A DNA stretch of 64,000 nt from Haloferax litoreum (GTDB lineage Archaea > Halobacteriota > Halobacteria > Halobacteriales > Haloferacaceae). Every line of letters starts with the position of its first letter. The first letter of the stretch is position 1. Positions 36,298-46,000 of the stretch are shown piece after piece. The stretch spans positions 1,798,001 to 1,862,000 of the forward strand of contig NZ_WKJO01000001.1 of assembly GCF_009674605.1 (NCBI RefSeq), in the 5' to 3' direction. The notes beneath the pieces were generated by a model. That model did not search any database. It had not been told where the DNA came from and worked only from the letters and a program-made list of their open reading frames with translations. Position numbers and translations under genes: made by a program.

Positions 36298-38406
36298 TTA
36301 GTTGTCCTCGTTGTTGTCAGCGGTGTTATTGGTCGATTTCTTACGGTCATTCATCCCATACGTGACTCCCAGCGCGTAGTAGAAGCGAAGGTCGTCCGTG
36401 TCGATCTCCCAGTCCTCGGGATCGGTTTCGAGGATTGTCTCACGGAGTTGGTCGACGATGTGGTCGAACTTCGTTCCACCATAGCTCACACCCTGCTTCT
36501 TCTCTTGTCGAGTGTAGGTGAGGGTCTTCGCGATTGCCTCCTGTGTGACCTTCTTCACTCGTGCTTGGGTGATCGACTTAACAGGGTACTGGTCAACGAC
36601 GGTCGTCGACCGGCCCTCACTGTAATCTTGATAATTACCAACTGCGCCGACGAGCGCGCCAAGGAGGAACGCCCCACGGCGTTGGTCGGTTACAGGCGTG
36701 TCCGAATCCTGTGAAAGAGCGGGAGTGTCTTTGATGAACGATGCAAGTTTGGCGGTGGGGGTTCCCCCATCAGCTATCGCTGGTTCTGTTTGGTGCATGT
36801 TGGAATCGGGTATCTCGTAGGTTGGTTCTCTAGTAATCGGCTGCATGTGCTCGTCGTCTGCGTCCAGCAAGTCCAAGTCGGTCGACGCAAGTGCACACAA
36901 CTGCGCAAACTGACCTGCAACTTGGAACGATGGGAATTCCTCGCCCTCTTCTGCGATGATTCGGTCTACGTACTCGCCGAGGAGTGTCTGGACGTTGATC
37001 GAGTCGCCACTCAGTACACTGACGAGCGCCCCAATCCGGGGGTCGTCCGCGCTCGCGTCGGTATCGTCACGCTTGGCGAACGTCTGTGCAAAGTACCAAC
37101 CGTTCGAGACAGAATGAAGCCGAGATTCAGCGGGGACGAGTAGGTCCCATTTCTCGTGGGTTGGCATCGGTGCCGTCCAGTCGTCGTCAGAGTCGAATGC
37201 GGACGTCAGAACGATCGCATCGTGTGCTTGCTCGAGGGCAACCGGATACAGTAACCGGCCGTTCATCGACTCGCCGAAGACGTCGTACCGCGACATCTGG
37301 TGCGGCATCACAGCAGAGACGTAGAAGCGCAGTGTGTCGTCGCTAACTCCCACGTTGTTGTACATCTGCTCGACGGGTGTCATTCCGTCGTCGGCCGTCG
37401 CCGCCTGATGCAGCAACGCGTACAGCTTGATCGCCTTTTCGGGTGTTGGAGTTCCGAAAAAGTACGGCAAGCAGTATACTTTCGCCCCGAACGTCCGGTA
37501 GGTACACGCCTCGACAAACGTCTCGGAGTTCATCATCGTTACCGCGGCGTCTTCTGAGACCGGGTGAGTCCGCCACGCTTCATCTGGATCGAGTCCGGGA
37601 AACTTCTCCAGCTGCTTGCCGAGATAGTAGTTCTGCGGGTCTTCTGAAGTACCGACAGTCCGCGTTCGCTGGCCGGTGATGAGGTCTGTGGCCTTCCCGG
37701 ATGAGTCGCTTGCTTGACCTTTTGAGACAAGCTTCGAGAGCTTCCGTCGACGCATTGCCTCGAGGAACACGTCAATGTCGCTGGGCCATCGGTACTCCTC
37801 ATCTTCTGACCGGCGAACTTGGACGGTGAGGAGTGCAGTCGTCGATTCGCCACCGAGTTCCGCATCGACTGCCTCTTTGATTCGCTCGGCTACGTCTTCG
37901 TCGTCGCCCAAATTGGCAAGCTCATTGACGATCCAGCCCTGTTCGCTATTGGCAGCGGTTCCCTGGACGACGTCGTCAGTCGCCCACTTTGACAGCCGTT
38001 CGACAGCATATCGACCGAGTTTCTCTGGGTCACTATTGCGTCCTGCCTGGTGGGTGATGCTGTGGTCAATCCCGCGTGCGGCAGGATATTTTGAGTGAGC
38101 GACCTTTTCGACTCGGTCGTCAGTGTATCGTGTGACCCAGACAGGTCCGCGATCGTCGTCCGCGAGCTGGGACTCGTCGCCCGAAAGGTCAACCCGAACA
38201 ACGATCAGACTGCCTTCGGTGTCGACGAGGTCGCCTGCTGCATCAGGTGTGAGGTACGGTGCGTATTGCCCGCCTCCAGCCGTCGCAAGCGTGTACAGCT
38301 TCCCGTAGAGGAACTGTAGCTTGCGAAGCGATGTAATCGGTGAGTCAGGGAGTTCATCGACGAGATCGCCCTCGTATGTCTGTTTGAACTCTTCAGGCTT
38401 GAGCAT
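36298..38406 (-). CDS. cas8b: Cas8b, large Cascade subunit
   Basis: A 702-aa type I-B large subunit, expected to recognise the PAM. The position between cas6 and cas7, the length and segments such as LPYFFGTPTPEKA and GALVGAVGNYQDYSEGRS support this; no sharp catalytic motif is known. Start ATG at 38406 (MLKPEEFKQTYEG) overlaps cas6 by 14 bp; the longer frame from 38511 reads inside cas6. Confidence 0.92.
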   Translation of the reverse strand: MLKPEEFKQTYEGDLVDELPDSPITSLRKLQFLYGKLYTLATAGGGQYAPYLTPDAAGDLVDTEGSLIVVRVDLSGDESQLADDDRGPVWVTRYTDDRVEKVAHSKYPAARGIDHSITHQAGRNSDPEKLGRYAVERLSKWATDDVVQGTAANSEQGWIVNELANLGDDEDVAERIKEAVDAELGGESTTALLTVQVRRSEDEEYRWPSDIDVFLEAMRRRKLSKLVSKGQASDSSGKATDLITGQRTRTVGTSEDPQNYYLGKQLEKFPGLDPDEAWRTHPVSEDAAVTMMNSETFVEACTYRTFGAKVYCLPYFFGTPTPEKAIKLYALLHQAATADDGMTPVEQMYNNVGVSDDTLRFYVSAVMPHQMSRYDVFGESMNGRLLYPVALEQAHDAIVLTSAFDSDDDWTAPMPTHEKWDLLVPAESRLHSVSNGWYFAQTFAKRDDTDASADDPRIGALVSVLSGDSINVQTLLGEYVDRIIAEEGEEFPSFQVAGQFAQLCALASTDLDLLDADDEHMQPITREPTYEIPDSNMHQTEPAIADGGTPTAKLASFIKDTPALSQDSDTPVTDQRRGAFLLGALVGAVGNYQDYSEGRSTTVVDQYPVKSITQARVKKVTQEAIAKTLTYTRQEKKQGVSYGGTKFDHIVDQLRETILETDPEDWEIDTDDLRFYYALGVTYGMNDRKKSTNNTADNNEDN

Positions 38407-39178
38407 CTTCTCCCCCCTGCAGGATGTTGATGAAGCCCAGTCCCAGCGCGTTCTTTTCACCCAGTCCGGTGTCGAGCGCGAGGTTGAGGTGGCGGCGGTG
38501 GTCGTCGTCACGAACGGTGTAGCCGAACTTCCACTTGCTCAGGACGTACGTGAGTTCCTGGCCTTGTGAAACGGTCACTGGGATGGCGAACGTCTTGATC
38601 AACTCGTAGGAGTCGAACAAGTCGTACTCCGTGTCCGACGGTCCGGGGAGGTACTCTGGGCAGAACAGATTGTGCTTCTTGTCGAGGTTGTTCTCGAGTT
38701 GAGCTTTCAACGGCTCCATCGAGTGTTTTGGTCGCCAGAAGATTGCCTGGTCGCCCTCTTTTTCGATGCCGTAGTCAGCAGCACGCCACGGCGGGATTCG
38801 TACGAGGAGCCCCGTTCCGGACTCAATCGTGCCCGATGTTCCGGGCTCACCGACGTCTGGTGAGATACTGGTCATCTCGTCGATATGGAACGGCATCTCC
38901 CCGATGTTCAGTTCACGATTCGTGATGAAGTCTTCAGCCACCTCTGCGAGGAGGTCCTCTTGCGGGGCGGCGACGAGAAGCGTCCGCTCGTCTCCTTCCT
39001 CCATGTCGTACGGCGGGAATGGATTGCTGTAGCTGAACCCAACCGGACGGTTTGCGTCGTGGTATTGGTCGTACTTTGTATCCTGTAAGGCTCGCCAGAG
39101 GCGCCCTCGGAGCTTGTGGTGATACTTATTGTCGTAGGCAGCGTCGCGGCGAGCGCGCAGCCGAGTTAGTAGTCTCAC
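38393..39178 (-). CDS. cas6: Cas6, crRNA-processing endoribonuclease
   Basis: A 261-aa Cas6 that cuts the repeat RNA. The C-terminal glycine-rich loop GLGEKNALGLGFINIL is diagnostic. It is the first gene of the cas operon. The start codon is GTG at 39178, and a palindromic AT-rich element lies 20-37 bp upstream. One Cas6 must serve both arrays, whose repeats differ at two positions outside the shared handle. Confidence 0.94.
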   Translation of the reverse strand: MRLLTRLRARRDAAYDNKYHHKLRGRLWRALQDTKYDQYHDANRPVGFSYSNPFPPYDMEEGDERTLLVAAPQEDLLAEVAEDFITNRELNIGEMPFHIDEMTSISPDVGEPGTSGTIESGTGLLVRIPPWRAADYGIEKEGDQAIFWRPKHSMEPLKAQLENNLDKKHNLFCPEYLPGPSDTEYDLFDSYELIKTFAIPVTVSQGQELTYVLSKWKFGYTVRDDDHRRHLNLALDTGLGEKNALGLGFINILQGGEDAQA

Positions 39179-39197
39179 TGTCTTGTTTTCGAGATGT

Positions 39198-39215
39198 TAT
39201 TATCGAAGGATAATA
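39198..39215 (-). promoter_or_regulatory. Palindromic TATA-like element of the cas operon
   Basis: TATTATC-GAAG-GATAATA is a perfect 7-bp inverted repeat located 20-37 bp before the GTG of cas6. It is at the place for an archaeal TATA box with a nearly leaderless transcript. The symmetry suggests that a dimeric regulator can compete with TBP here. Confidence 0.5.
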
Positions 39216-39284
39216 TCTGTTTCTCCGACACGTGTCGCGGTCTCGATGCAGAGGTTCGTCTCTCACAGAGTAAGGAGGGTGGAT

Positions 39285-42200
39285 CATTCAGTCCCACAAG
39301 GGTTCGTCTGAAACTGTCGACAACTCGTTTCACCGCGCGTTCCCACTCGTAGCTTCAACCGCACAAGGGTTCGTCTGGAACAACGGCTCTCGGAGACCTC
39401 GATGCTAATTGGCGGGTGCTTCAACCCCACAAGCGTTCGTCTGAAACGCCGAACTCTACCGAGTGGCCGCAGGACGAGCACACGCTTCAACCCCACAAGG
39501 GTTCGTCTGAAACGGCGCGAGCTGACGGTGCCGGAACGTCGACTGGTCGCTTCAACCCCACGAGGGTTCGTCTGAAACAGTGAACGCCTCAAGCGGCAAA
39601 TCGGCATGCGTGCGCTTCAACCCCACAAGGGTTCGTCTGTAACTGGCGGTGTTTTGATTCGAAGCATCTGCCGGTCGCGGCTTCAACCCCACAAGAGGTC
39701 GTCTGTAACACCACCTAGAATGTTCGGACTAGAACTTAACACAGAAGCTTCAACCCGACAAGCGTTCGTCTGTAACAACAACACGGCCAACGCGGGCGCA
39801 ATAACAGATTAGCTTCAACCCCACGAGGGTTCGTCTGAAACACGGGCGGACGGTGATGTCAAGCTGTGGACCTCGGTAGCCTCAACCCCAGAAGGGGTTC
39901 GTCTGAAACAAGCGAACCCGCCACGATGAGGACAGCACTCTTGATGCTTCAACCCCACAAAGGGTCGTCTGTAACTGCGGCACACTCGCCGCCGACGTAG
40001 TAGCGTACCTGCTTCAACCGCACAAGGGTTCGTCTGAAACCTGCTTCACGATGTTGTGCGCCTCGTCGCAGGACACGCTTCAACGCCACAAGGGTTCGTC
40101 TGTAACTCATGCCGCGCCCCCTTGCTTGCTCATCATCTGACTGCTTCAACCCCATAAGGGTTCGTCTAGAACATCGGTGGCCGATGCACCCCTAAGATCA
40201 TCAACGTCGCTTCAACCCCACAACGGGTCGTCTGAAATCCGTCGAACAGATGGATGTGCGTCTGCCACGTGCCGCTTCAACCCCACGAGGGTTCGTCTGA
40301 AAACTGCAGCAGCGACCCAGGTATCACACTCTTGTAGTCGCTTCAACCCCACGAGGGTTCGTCTGAAACAATGAATCTCTCATTCGTCGGATTGGCGGCA
40401 CCAAGCTTCAACCGCACAAGGGTTCGTCTGAAACGCGGTTGCGGCCGTAGCAAGAGAGTGGCATCGAACGGGCTTCAACCGCACAAGGGTTCGTCTGAAA
40501 CCGGCACGAACGCAGTCATTGAGGTATCGTTTAACGAGCTTCAACCGCACAAGGGTTCGTCTGAAACTATTCACAGTGACGGGTGAGACCCCGTCAGCAA
40601 GTTTGCTTCAACCGCACAAGGGTTCGTCTGAAACGAGAACTTCTCGTTCGCTGTTCCCGGCACGCTTGAGAGCTTCAACCGCACAAGAGTTCGTCTGAAA
40701 CCACCCGCCGACCATGACTCGGCGCTCGTGTAGTGCTTCAACCGCACAAGGGTTCGTCTGAAACATGCACCCAGCATCCGCAACGTGAACACGACGAGTG
40801 CTTCAACCGCACAAGGGTTCGTCTGAAACACTCGTGGTCGCCGAGGAGTCGCTGGTAGGAGTTGACGCTTCAACCGCACAAGGGTTCGTCTGAAACTACT
40901 GAATGTTATCGGTTCGTCTACCCACGGGGGTTGCTTCAACCGCACAAGGGTTCGTCTGAAACCGCCCCGCGGACCAGTTGGCCCACGGACCTGTTTCTGC
41001 TTCAACCGCACAAGGGTTCGTCTGAAACGCTCGTCTCCGACTCCGACCGTGGTGACGGTATCCGCTTCAACCGCACAAGGGTTCGTCTGAAACTCTTCGA
41101 GGAAGAGGCCGAAGTTCTCAATGCCTCGCTTCAACCGCACAAGGGTTCGTCTGAAACCAGCCAATCCCGTCTTGCCCGGACATTCCAGCGCCGGCTTCAA
41201 CCGCACAAGGGTTCGTCTGAAACTCTGGGAGTTGTTTCTTTGGAAGCGTAGCATCATCAGGCTTCAACCGCACAAGGGTTCGTCTGAAACGCCAGTTCCA
41301 CCGTGCGATGCGACACGGTCGCCAGACGCTTCAACCGCACAAGGGTTCGTCTGAAACAACTGGCGACGTGACGAAACTACAATCACAATTGCAGAGCTTC
41401 AACCGCACAAGGGTTCGTCTGAAACAGTCTGTGTAATCCCGTGCCATGTGTGCAATGTGCTTCAACCGCACAAGGGTTCGTCTGAAACGATTTCATCATC
41501 AAGTGCTTAGAGGACGCACTGGGAGCTTCAACCGCACAAGGGTTCGTCTGAAACTGCTCGCGATACCAATCTATACACACGTTACAAAGTCGCTTCAACC
41601 GCACAAGGGTTCGTCTGAAACCATTGAACCGAGTCATCATCTCAGTCGCCCCCCATCCGCTTCAACCGCACAAGGGTTCGTCTGAAACTTCGGACGTGCA
41701 ATCCAGAACGACGGGTCAACCGTTGCTTCAACCGCACAAGGGTTCGTCTGAAACCCGTTGTTGTCTCCTTTGACGTTGACTCGATGCGTGCTTCAACCGC
41801 ACAAGGGTTCGTCTGAAACATAGCCGCGACTGTCGCGGCGGTAATCGGCCAGGTGCTTCAACCGCACAAGGGTTCGTCTGAAACCGTTCTGAAAACACGG
41901 AACTTCTTGCCGCAACTAATGCTTCAACCGCACAAGGGTTCGTCTGAAACGCTCTCGGCGAGTACCTGACCGAATTCGCGAACCAGCTTCAACCGCACAA
42001 GGGTTCGTCTGAAACACTTTGTCGATATACGTCACACTCGATGGATTGGGTCGCTTCAACCGCACAAGGGTTCGTCTGAAACGACTTTGAATGGGTGGCG
42101 GGAGCAACGCTTGCAGAGCTTCAACCGCACAAGGGTTCGTCTGAAACCAGGCTCAATTAGATATCATCTGGAATGTGCTAACAGCTTCAACCGCACAAGG

Positions 42201-42932
42201 GTTCGTCTGAAACTGAGTAAATCCGACCCGTCGACTGGCGCATGCCGCGCTTCAACCGCACAAGGGTTCGTCTGAAACTAATCGTTCTTTCTTTGGCCTA
42301 TCATGTTTCACTGGCTTCAACCGCACAAGGGTTCGTCTGAAACTCCAGGGCGTGCTCGGGGTGGTCCACGTAGTAGCCGCTTCAACCGCACAAGGGTTCG
42401 TCTGAAACCGCCGTCGGACAACGTTCATACTCGGCCCATCCGAGCTTCAACCGCACAAGGGTTCGTCTGAAACGCCGAGTCCACCGCCGTCGACCCACTC
42501 GAACCAGAGGCTTCAACCGCACAAGGGTTCGTCTGAAACTTTTCCTCGACAGTCTGTTGGCGGTGTTCCACGATTGCTTCAACCGCACAAGGGTTCGTCT
42601 GAAACCACCACATCGTCCCGGATAGGATGAATGGATCGGATGCTTCAACCGCACAAGGGTTCGTCTGAAACACGAGGGGAACGTCTGGCACCCGCCCGAG
42701 CAGGTCGCTTCAACCGCACAAGGGTTCGTCTGAAACCCGCCACCAGACCGAACACGGCTCGGGTGCATGGACTGCTTCAACCGCACAAGGGTTCGTCTGA
42801 AACGTTCGGCGGCGGGCTCCGGATGCACGCACCACTCGCTTCAACCGCACAAGGGTTCGTCTGAAACATCCGCTACCGGCAGGAAGAGACGACGACGGAC
42901 GAGCTTCAACCGCACAAGGGTTCGTCTGAAAC
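39285..42932 (-). CRISPR. CRISPR array 2, type I-B: 56 repeats, 55 spacers
   Basis: Most 30-bp repeats, read on the plus strand, begin GCTTCAACCGCACAAGGG and end TTCGTCTGAAAC, so they differ from array 1 by C-to-G and T-to-A changes. The leader is at the right end, so the left end is oldest. The first 17 repeats (39285-40369) are a mixture with many changes: CCCCAC or CCGCAC, GTAAC or GAAAC, and one exact array-1 repeat at 39614. From 40405 onward nearly all are uniform. Spacer 41555-41591 is the reverse complement of an array-1 spacer except for two bases. Confidence 0.98.
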
Positions 42933-43035
42933 CATGCCCAATTCTGGGCACACAGCCCGCAGATTGGCTGCCCAGCACATAGTGTTTCCGTCGACCCGCA
43001 ATCCCCCACAAACCCCCGGGGGGTCGATGGAAACC
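42933..43035 (-). promoter_or_regulatory. Leader of CRISPR array 2
   Basis: About 100 bp nearly identical to the array 1 leader, starting CATGCCCAATTCTGGGC at the last repeat and ending at GGTCGATGGAAA. Conservation stops soon after, which marks the leader's outer limit. No cas gene is next to this end. Confidence 0.8.
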
Positions 43036-43143
43036 GCTCGGTCAACAACGTCCGGCCAATCGGACACACCCCAGTCATCGCTTTTCCACACCAACACAGT
43101 CGTCTAGACTGCCGTGTCAACAGCCAGCGCAATCCAAAACCAA

Positions 43144-43359
43144 CTACTCGTCGTCGACGGGTTCCAGCGTCGAGGCATCGAGTTCCTCGTCCAAGTAGCA
43201 GAGGCCGTCATCGGTGATGCCGTAGAGACCACGACTGATTCGGGTCAAGAGACCGAACTTGACCAACTTGGAACAACGACTTGCGTGATCTGGAACCGGG
43301 CTACCGAGCTCGTTGATAGCCTGTGGGGTGAGATTCCCGTGCTCCCGAATCAACTCCAA
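43144..43359 (-). CDS. PhiH1-repressor-like winged-helix protein (71 aa or slightly longer)
   Basis: MELIREHGNLTPQAINELGS, a middle recognition helix (DHASRCSKLVKFGLLTRI) and GLYGITDDGLCYLDEELD form the small winged helix common in haloarchaeal proviruses. Family members usually begin about 10 residues earlier with an SxxDRILE segment; that segment is present in frame here (ISSDDRI), but no ATG or GTG precedes it before a stop, so the gene starts at TTG 43359 or has a damaged 5' end. Confidence 0.65.
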   Translation of the reverse strand: MELIREHGNLTPQAINELGSPVPDHASRCSKLVKFGLLTRISRGLYGITDDGLCYLDEELDASTLEPVDDE

Positions 43360-43469
43360 GATTCGGTCGTCAGACGAAATCGTCCATTCAGCTCAGTTGC
43401 TGGGAATATATTCTATGGCCCCCTTCCCATAGCATTTTAACAGATACAATTCTAACAGAATGATAACCG

Positions 43470-43721
43470 ATGGAGATAGTTAAACTACTGAATAGGTCGA
43501 TTCTCCAAGATTCTCCATCTACTAGTCTCGACTACCCTGCTCCCGAGGCATCTGAAATAACTGTGTCTGAACTCCACAGATGTGAACAGGAGGCCAGTTA
43601 TCTTAGAACAGATCTCAGTTCAGGTGATGGACGCATGGCCAAAGAACGCGTCGAGCGGTTACGTGAACAACTTTCTCGAGTCGAATTACTGCTTGATAAT
43701 ATCGAAGACAAAATCGAATAA
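43470..43721 (+). CDS. Small coiled-coil protein, partner of the NTPase (83 aa)
   Basis: The C-terminal half is a long charged helix (AKERVERLREQLSRVELLLD) that should form a coiled coil; the N-terminal half is unrecognised. The stop is 2 bp before the GTG of the 744-aa NTPase, so the two genes are one unit. Low GC, as in the NTPase. Confidence 0.6.
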   Translation: MEIVKLLNRSILQDSPSTSLDYPAPEASEITVSELHRCEQEASYLRTDLSSGDGRMAKERVERLREQLSRVELLLDNIEDKIE

Positions 43722-43723
43722 TT

Positions 43724-45958
43724 GTGGTCTCAGAATCTCCTTTTGTTGGTCGGGAAGACGAACTTCGAAAAGCTTGTGAGTTAATCGATGGTGAGACGTC
43801 AGGTACATTCAACTTACTCTTTGGGCCCGGGGGGCACGGTAAAACTCGGTTCCTGAAAGAACTGAAAACAGAGTACCAGAACGACGAAGATGTCTTCGTT
43901 CTGGACTTCACGTTCCATGCTGGCTTAACGACAATCCAGAATTTTGCTTCCGAGTTCCAAAGCCAGTGGTCTGAGAAAGTCGACACGTCCAGAACTCAAA
44001 AAATTAAGAACAAAGCGTATTCAGTCTTGCAATCTCGTGGGTTTGAAATCGGAGTGAAACTCACCTCAAATGCTGGTGGGATGATTTTCCCCCCTGCAAG
44101 TCTACTCTCACTTGGTGCAGATGCACTTCCTGAGGCAGATACCAAAGAAAGTGCAGCACCAATCTATGCTGAGATTCTTCGCGAGTTCCTCAGACAATTC
44201 AACCAGTTCAACCCCGATGCTAAGCTAATCCTATTTTTTGATCAGTACGATGAAATCCCACTGGAACAAAAAGATACTTTCAATCGCTTTTTCAGAAGTA
44301 TCGCGGAAACTGTTCCAGATAGTGTTAACTTCTTTATTGGAGCTCGGTCTCGAAAGCTTGCCACAGGGTACAATTCACCTATCGAGACTATCGAACTCAA
44401 CTCATTGGGTAAAGCAGAAGTTGAAGAGTTCCTGAATAAACGTGGTCTCAATACATCTGAGTCGCAGATTGACCGGGTTATCGAACTGACCCAAGGGACA
44501 CCATATTTGCTTGATCGTTTCTCTGACCTCGCAAATGAACGCGGGGTTCAACGAGCTATCGAAGCGGTTCCACAGACTGAAGTTCGAGAATATCTGGATA
44601 CAGCTTTCCTGAATCGAATGCAGACGGAAGAAGAGGATTTCATCTATAGTATCTGTGCCTTGGCTGAGTTCAGAGAAGATATTGTGGCCGAATTAACCGA
44701 GTATCGGCTTTCGGAATCCCGCCGTATGCTCGAGTCACTGTATCAACAGGGTGCCCTCGAGAAGGTTGGGACGCACGAGGCCATGAACGTGTATCGTCCG
44801 CATTCTTTCCTTCACGAACAAGCACGTCGTCTAGTTAAAGATGAAGAACTGAACCAACAGCATCGCTACTGTGCGAAAATCTACCTAAACGAGCTAGATG
44901 CAGATCCTATTGATGCGAACATCGACGTACTCATCGAATTTATCATCGGAAATGAGGTCGAAAACGAAGCACCATTAAATTTGATTGCAGATGCTTTTGC
45001 TCAATCGATGGCCGCAGGCCAAATGTTTTCTCACCACCTGAACGAGATTTCATCAAAGAAGTCCAAAGAAGAAGAGATTGTTCGATTACTCAACGATCCT
45101 GCAATCGACGAGGATTCTGTACTACCACATCTTTCAAACCTCTTCGCTGGCGACGACGTAAACATCGCCAGAGTGAGAGCAAGTATTTTCGAATATGAAG
45201 AGCCAGAGGCTCTTGAATCGTTCCGAGCGCGGTCGGAATTACAACCAGAAGAACAACTCGTCGCAGATTACCTGAGAACGAAGCGGGTACAGTTCCGGTT
45301 CCATGAAAATTCATCCAACACACAGTTAGACACCCTTAAGGACATCTCTCAAAGAGTGAAAGCACTCACGAAGAACCCGGATGTCGACATCGTTGCGGGT
45401 GTTCTCTTCATATATGTGAGTATGTTTAGACAGACTGTCCTCAAACACCAAGGAAAAGAAGCCGAGGCTGAGCAGGTCGTCTCTGAAATTGACACGTTCT
45501 TTGCAGAGACCTACAGCTTAGACACGAGCGATGTCGAATACATCGTTGGGATCTTTAGAAATCTGGTTCAGGCTATCGAGCAAGATATCTCAGAAGAAGA
45601 GAGCAATGACTTGCTATTGGACCTTTCAGAAGGTTCTGTTGAGAAGGGAATTTATGGGGGGATTCAGCGAGGCTTTCGAGAGGGTTTCCTTCAATTGATG
45701 AGTGCACTCTCTGAAGCCAGAACTGATGGTGTTCTTTCGAGGAACCAGAGTCTGATAAAGAATGCAATCATTGAGCTGTCGATTTATTTCAATCAGAATG
45801 GGAACCACTCTTTAGCTGCTGCAGTTCGTGATATTGCTACGGTTGTCTCCCAGATAGTCGCACCGGCCGGTTCAGAGAACATTGAGCAGCATGAGTGGGC
45901 GTTTGTAGAATCACGAGCTTTCGAGCAGTTCAAACGTGTCGTGACGATTGTGAGATGA
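43724..45958 (+). CDS. STAND-like P-loop NTPase with helical-repeat C-terminus (744 aa)
   Basis: FVGREDELRKACELI is the usual start of STAND/AAA sensors; Walker A is GPGGHGKT (about residues 34-41) and Walker B LILFFDQYDEIP (about 168-179). A winged-helix-like part (about 310-370) is followed by about 350 residues of helical repeats that could sense a ligand. No nuclease or other effector domain is visible. STAND NTPases with repeats are frequent antiviral sensors; the place beside CRISPR-Cas and a DUF2971 gene supports a defence role by inference. GTG start; GC is low, suggesting transfer. Confidence 0.7.
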   Translation: MVSESPFVGREDELRKACELIDGETSGTFNLLFGPGGHGKTRFLKELKTEYQNDEDVFVLDFTFHAGLTTIQNFASEFQSQWSEKVDTSRTQKIKNKAYSVLQSRGFEIGVKLTSNAGGMIFPPASLLSLGADALPEADTKESAAPIYAEILREFLRQFNQFNPDAKLILFFDQYDEIPLEQKDTFNRFFRSIAETVPDSVNFFIGARSRKLATGYNSPIETIELNSLGKAEVEEFLNKRGLNTSESQIDRVIELTQGTPYLLDRFSDLANERGVQRAIEAVPQTEVREYLDTAFLNRMQTEEEDFIYSICALAEFREDIVAELTEYRLSESRRMLESLYQQGALEKVGTHEAMNVYRPHSFLHEQARRLVKDEELNQQHRYCAKIYLNELDADPIDANIDVLIEFIIGNEVENEAPLNLIADAFAQSMAAGQMFSHHLNEISSKKSKEEEIVRLLNDPAIDEDSVLPHLSNLFAGDDVNIARVRASIFEYEEPEALESFRARSELQPEEQLVADYLRTKRVQFRFHENSSNTQLDTLKDISQRVKALTKNPDVDIVAGVLFIYVSMFRQTVLKHQGKEAEAEQVVSEIDTFFAETYSLDTSDVEYIVGIFRNLVQAIEQDISEEESNDLLLDLSEGSVEKGIYGGIQRGFREGFLQLMSALSEARTDGVLSRNQSLIKNAIIELSIYFNQNGNHSLAAAVRDIATVVSQIVAPAGSENIEQHEWAFVESRAFEQFKRVVTIVR

Positions 45959-46000
45959 GTTCGTGACGTTTGAGTTAATTTGTTTGCAGAGAACAACTGC

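Noticed and set aside
39251..39266. Repeat-like GAGGTTCGTCTCTCAC left of array 2
   Set aside because: It matches only part of the repeat and is 18 bp from the terminal repeat, not one spacer length away.
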